A stretch of DNA of 64,000 bases from NCBI GenBank assembly GCA_016708465.1, contig JADJFT010000004.1:434001-498000 (forward strand), in the 5' to 3' direction. This DNA comes from Rhodanobacteraceae bacterium (GTDB taxonomy: Bacteria; Pseudomonadota; Gammaproteobacteria; Xanthomonadales; Ahniellaceae). The position numbers and the translations under genes are program-made. Below the pieces are notes generated by a model, which saw only the letters and a program-made list of their open reading frames with translations, did not search any database and was not told the origin of the DNA. Positions 62,115-64,000 of this stretch are shown here, piece by piece (position 1 is the first letter of the stretch; each line of letters opens with the position of its first letter).

Positions 62115-64000
62115 CCGATGACGCGATTCCGTTCCAGCTCGTTTCCGACTACCAGCCGGCTGGCGATCAGCCACAGACGATCCACAAGTTAATCGCTGGC
62201 TTTGAGGCTGGGTTGGCCCACCAGACGCTGCTTGGCGTGACCGGTTCGGGTAAGACCTACACGATCGCGAATGTCATACAGGCGGTGCAGAAGCCGACCA
62301 TCGTGATGGCGCCGAACAAGACGCTGGCGGCGCAGTTGTACGGTGAGTTCAAATCGTTCTTTCCGAACAATGCTGTCGAGTATTTCGTGTCGTACTACGA
62401 CTATTACCAGCCCGAGGCCTACGTGCCATCGAGTGACACCTACATCGAGAAGGATGCCTCGATCAACGAGCACATCGAGCAGATGCGGCTTTCAGCAACC
62501 AAGGCACTGCTTGAACGCAAGGATGCGCTGATCGTGGCCACGGTATCTGCGATCTATGGCCTCGGCGATCCCGGCGAATACTTCCGCATGGTCATTCACC
62601 TGGTGCGTGGCGACCGCGTCGAGCAGCGCGAACTGCTGCGTCGCCTCACCGAAATTCAGTACGAGCGCGGCGAATTCGAACTCAAGCGCGGCTCGTATCG
62701 CGTGCGTGGTGAAACGATCGATGTGTTCCCGGCCGAGTCAGAGCAAGACGCGATCCGTATCGAACTGTTCGACGGTGAGATCGAGCAGTTGTCGGTGTTT
62801 GATCCGTTGACCGGGCACATCCGTCGCAAGTTGCCCCGTTGCACAATCTTTCCCGGTTCGCACTACGTCACCACGCGCCGCACAGCGCTGGAAGCGATCG
62901 ACACGATCAAGGCCGAACTGTCCGAGCGACTGGAACAACTGTATGCCGCAAACAAGCTGGTCGAAGCACAGCGCCTGAAACAACGGACACAGTTTGATCT
63001 GGAAATGATGGCCGAGGTCGGCTACTGCAACGGCATCGAGAACTATTCGCGGCATCTCACTGGCTATGCGCCGGGTGAACCACCACCAACCTTGTTCGAC
63101 TACTTGCCGGCCGATGCCTTGCTCGTCGTTGACGAGTCGCACGTGACCATTCCGCAGATCGGCGGCATGTATCGCGGCGACCGCTCGCGCAAGGAAACTT
63201 TGGTCGAGTTCGGCTTCCGCTTGCCTTCCGCACTCGACAACCGGCCATTGAAATTCGAGGAATTCGAGCGTCGCTCGCCGCGCGCGATCTACGTTTCGGC
63301 AACGCCTAGCCACTACGAGTTGGAGCGCAGCGGCGATGCGGTGGTCGAGCAAGTCGTACGCCCGACCGGACTGGTCGATCCGGAAGTCGAGGTGCGGTCG
63401 GTGCGCACCCAAGTCGATGACCTGCTCAGCGAGATCCACAAACGTATCGCGCTCGGTGACCGTGTGCTGGTCACCACCTTGACCAAACGCATGGCTGAAA
63501 ATCTCACTGAGTACTACAGCGAGCAGGGCCTCAAGGTGCGGTATCTGCATTCGGACATCGAGACCGTCGAGCGCGTCGAAATCATCCGTGATCTGCGCCT
63601 TGGAAAATTCGATGTGCTGATCGGCATCAATTTGCTGCGCGAAGGTCTGGACATGCCCGAAGTCTCGCTGGTGGCCATTCTCGATGCCGACAAGGAAGGC
63701 TTTCTGCGCAGCGCTGGTTCGCTGATTCAGACGATTGGCCGTGCCGCACGCAATCTGCGTGGTCGCGCGATCCTTTACGCAGACAAGATCACCCGCTCGA
63801 TGCAGATTGCAATGGGTGAGACGGAACGTCGGCGGAACAAACAGATTGCGCATAATCAAACGCATGGCATCACGCCGCGCTCGGTGATCAAAGCCGTTGC
63901 GGATTACATGGAAGGCGCTCGCGACGCTGCGAACGACGAGGCGGTAACGGTCGGCAAACGTGGGCCACGACAGATGTTTCGCGTCGCCGAGGAAAAGGTC
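62111..64000 (+). CDS. uvrB: Excinuclease ABC subunit B, 3' end beyond window
   Basis: The first 630 codons of UvrB, the damage-verifying subunit of nucleotide excision repair. Walker A is GVTGSGKTYTI, the beta-hairpin reads YYDYYQPEAYVP, the DExH box is VVDESHVTIPQ, and the helicase motifs are YVSATP, LVTTLTKRMAENLTEY, GINLLREGLDMPEVSLVAILDADKEGF and QTIGRAARN. The C-terminal UVR domain that binds UvrC is not in the window. No SOS box was found just upstream, where the gene is coupled by ATGA to the radical SAM gene. Confidence 0.97.
   Translation, partial: MTDDAIPFQLVSDYQPAGDQPQTIHKLIAGFEAGLAHQTLLGVTGSGKTYTIANVIQAVQKPTIVMAPNKTLAAQLYGEFKSFFPNNAVEYFVSYYDYYQPEAYVPSSDTYIEKDASINEHIEQMRLSATKALLERKDALIVATVSAIYGLGDPGEYFRMVIHLVRGDRVEQRELLRRLTEIQYERGEFELKRGSYRVRGETIDVFPAESEQDAIRIELFDGEIEQLSVFDPLTGHIRRKLPRCTIFPGSHYVTTRRTALEAIDTIKAELSERLEQLYAANKLVEAQRLKQRTQFDLEMMAEVGYCNGIENYSRHLTGYAPGEPPPTLFDYLPADALLVVDESHVTIPQIGGMYRGDRSRKETLVEFGFRLPSALDNRPLKFEEFERRSPRAIYVSATPSHYELERSGDAVVEQVVRPTGLVDPEVEVRSVRTQVDDLLSEIHKRIALGDRVLVTTLTKRMAENLTEYYSEQGLKVRYLHSDIETVERVEIIRDLRLGKFDVLIGINLLREGLDMPEVSLVAILDADKEGFLRSAGSLIQTIGRAARNLRGRAILYADKITRSMQIAMGETERRRNKQIAHNQTHGITPRSVIKAVADYMEGARDAANDEAVTVGKRGPRQMFRVAEEKV

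Noticed and set aside
1..64000. CRISPR arrays, insertion sequences, prophage or attachment-site duplications
   Set aside because: No regularly spaced repeats, transposase or integrase motifs, or flanking direct repeats were recognised.

Overview
The window is high-GC, densely packed bacterial chromosome. The gene content points to a gammaproteobacterium, most likely Lysobacterales (Xanthomonadales). It holds a large NAD-type glutamate dehydrogenase, exonuclease I, RNase D, Hsp15, RlmI, cobalamin MetH, UvrB, an HlyD/ABC/FtsX efflux operon with its own NtrC-type regulator, and a secreted protein ending in the short tail IFRDGFE that I associate with this order. The taxonomic call is inference. 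No phage, insertion sequence or CRISPR array is visible.

Layout. 1-2775 (reverse): a GntR/YtrA-type regulator, an ABC ATPase, an ABC-2 permease and an acyltransferase, with a perfect 26-bp dyad over the regulator start. 2847-3272: Hsp15. 3249-4193 (reverse): heme A synthase with an in-frame stop. 4178-14363: a respiratory cluster, mostly joined by ATGA overlaps. It encodes a 49-aa membrane peptide, a CuA subunit II, a B-type heme-copper subunit I without the usual active-site tyrosine, CyoE and SCO/SenC. It continues with a cytochrome b/ferredoxin/MvhD fusion, an unknown periplasmic protein, a second and divergent heme-copper subunit I, a cytochrome b/2Fe-2S/flavin reductase fusion, and a cytochrome c lipoprotein. 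14468-17667: an ABC exporter and a secreted propeller-like protein. 17675-22337 (reverse): sahR-metH. 22478-26101: an MBOAT/AlgJ-like acetylation pair and an acyl-CoA dehydrogenase. 26111-33419: DUF1631 and NAD-glutamate dehydrogenase, divergent. 33445-39221 (reverse): SulP, SbcB and a REC-REC-PAS-GGDEF-EAL protein. 39495-46884: an efflux transporter with its sigma-54 activator and kinase. 46937-48652: a Kef-type antiporter. 48838-53155: YjdM, a Ser/Thr kinase, a porin-like protein and a Doc remnant. 53306-64000: tRNA-Ala(CGC), RNase D, SUMF1, M48 protease, RlmI, a phosphatase, hemerythrin-GGDEF, radical SAM, and UvrB running off the right edge.

The most unusual part is 4178-14363. It has two heme-copper subunit I homologues that both lack the His-Tyr motif of O2-reducing oxidases. 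They sit with two bis-heme cytochrome b proteins fused to soluble redox modules. This suggests an electron-transfer machine linking an NAD(P)H-, ferredoxin- or thiol-type donor through membrane cytochrome b to a heme-copper-like unit. Nitric oxide reduction is one possible activity for the first unit.

About ten genes carry single-base indels or in-frame stops. Several indels are one base short in a short homopolymer (C4 for C5, A5 for A6, T4 for T5) inside otherwise perfectly conserved genes. I therefore suspect uncorrected sequencing errors rather than widespread gene decay. These genes are annotated as single disrupted loci.
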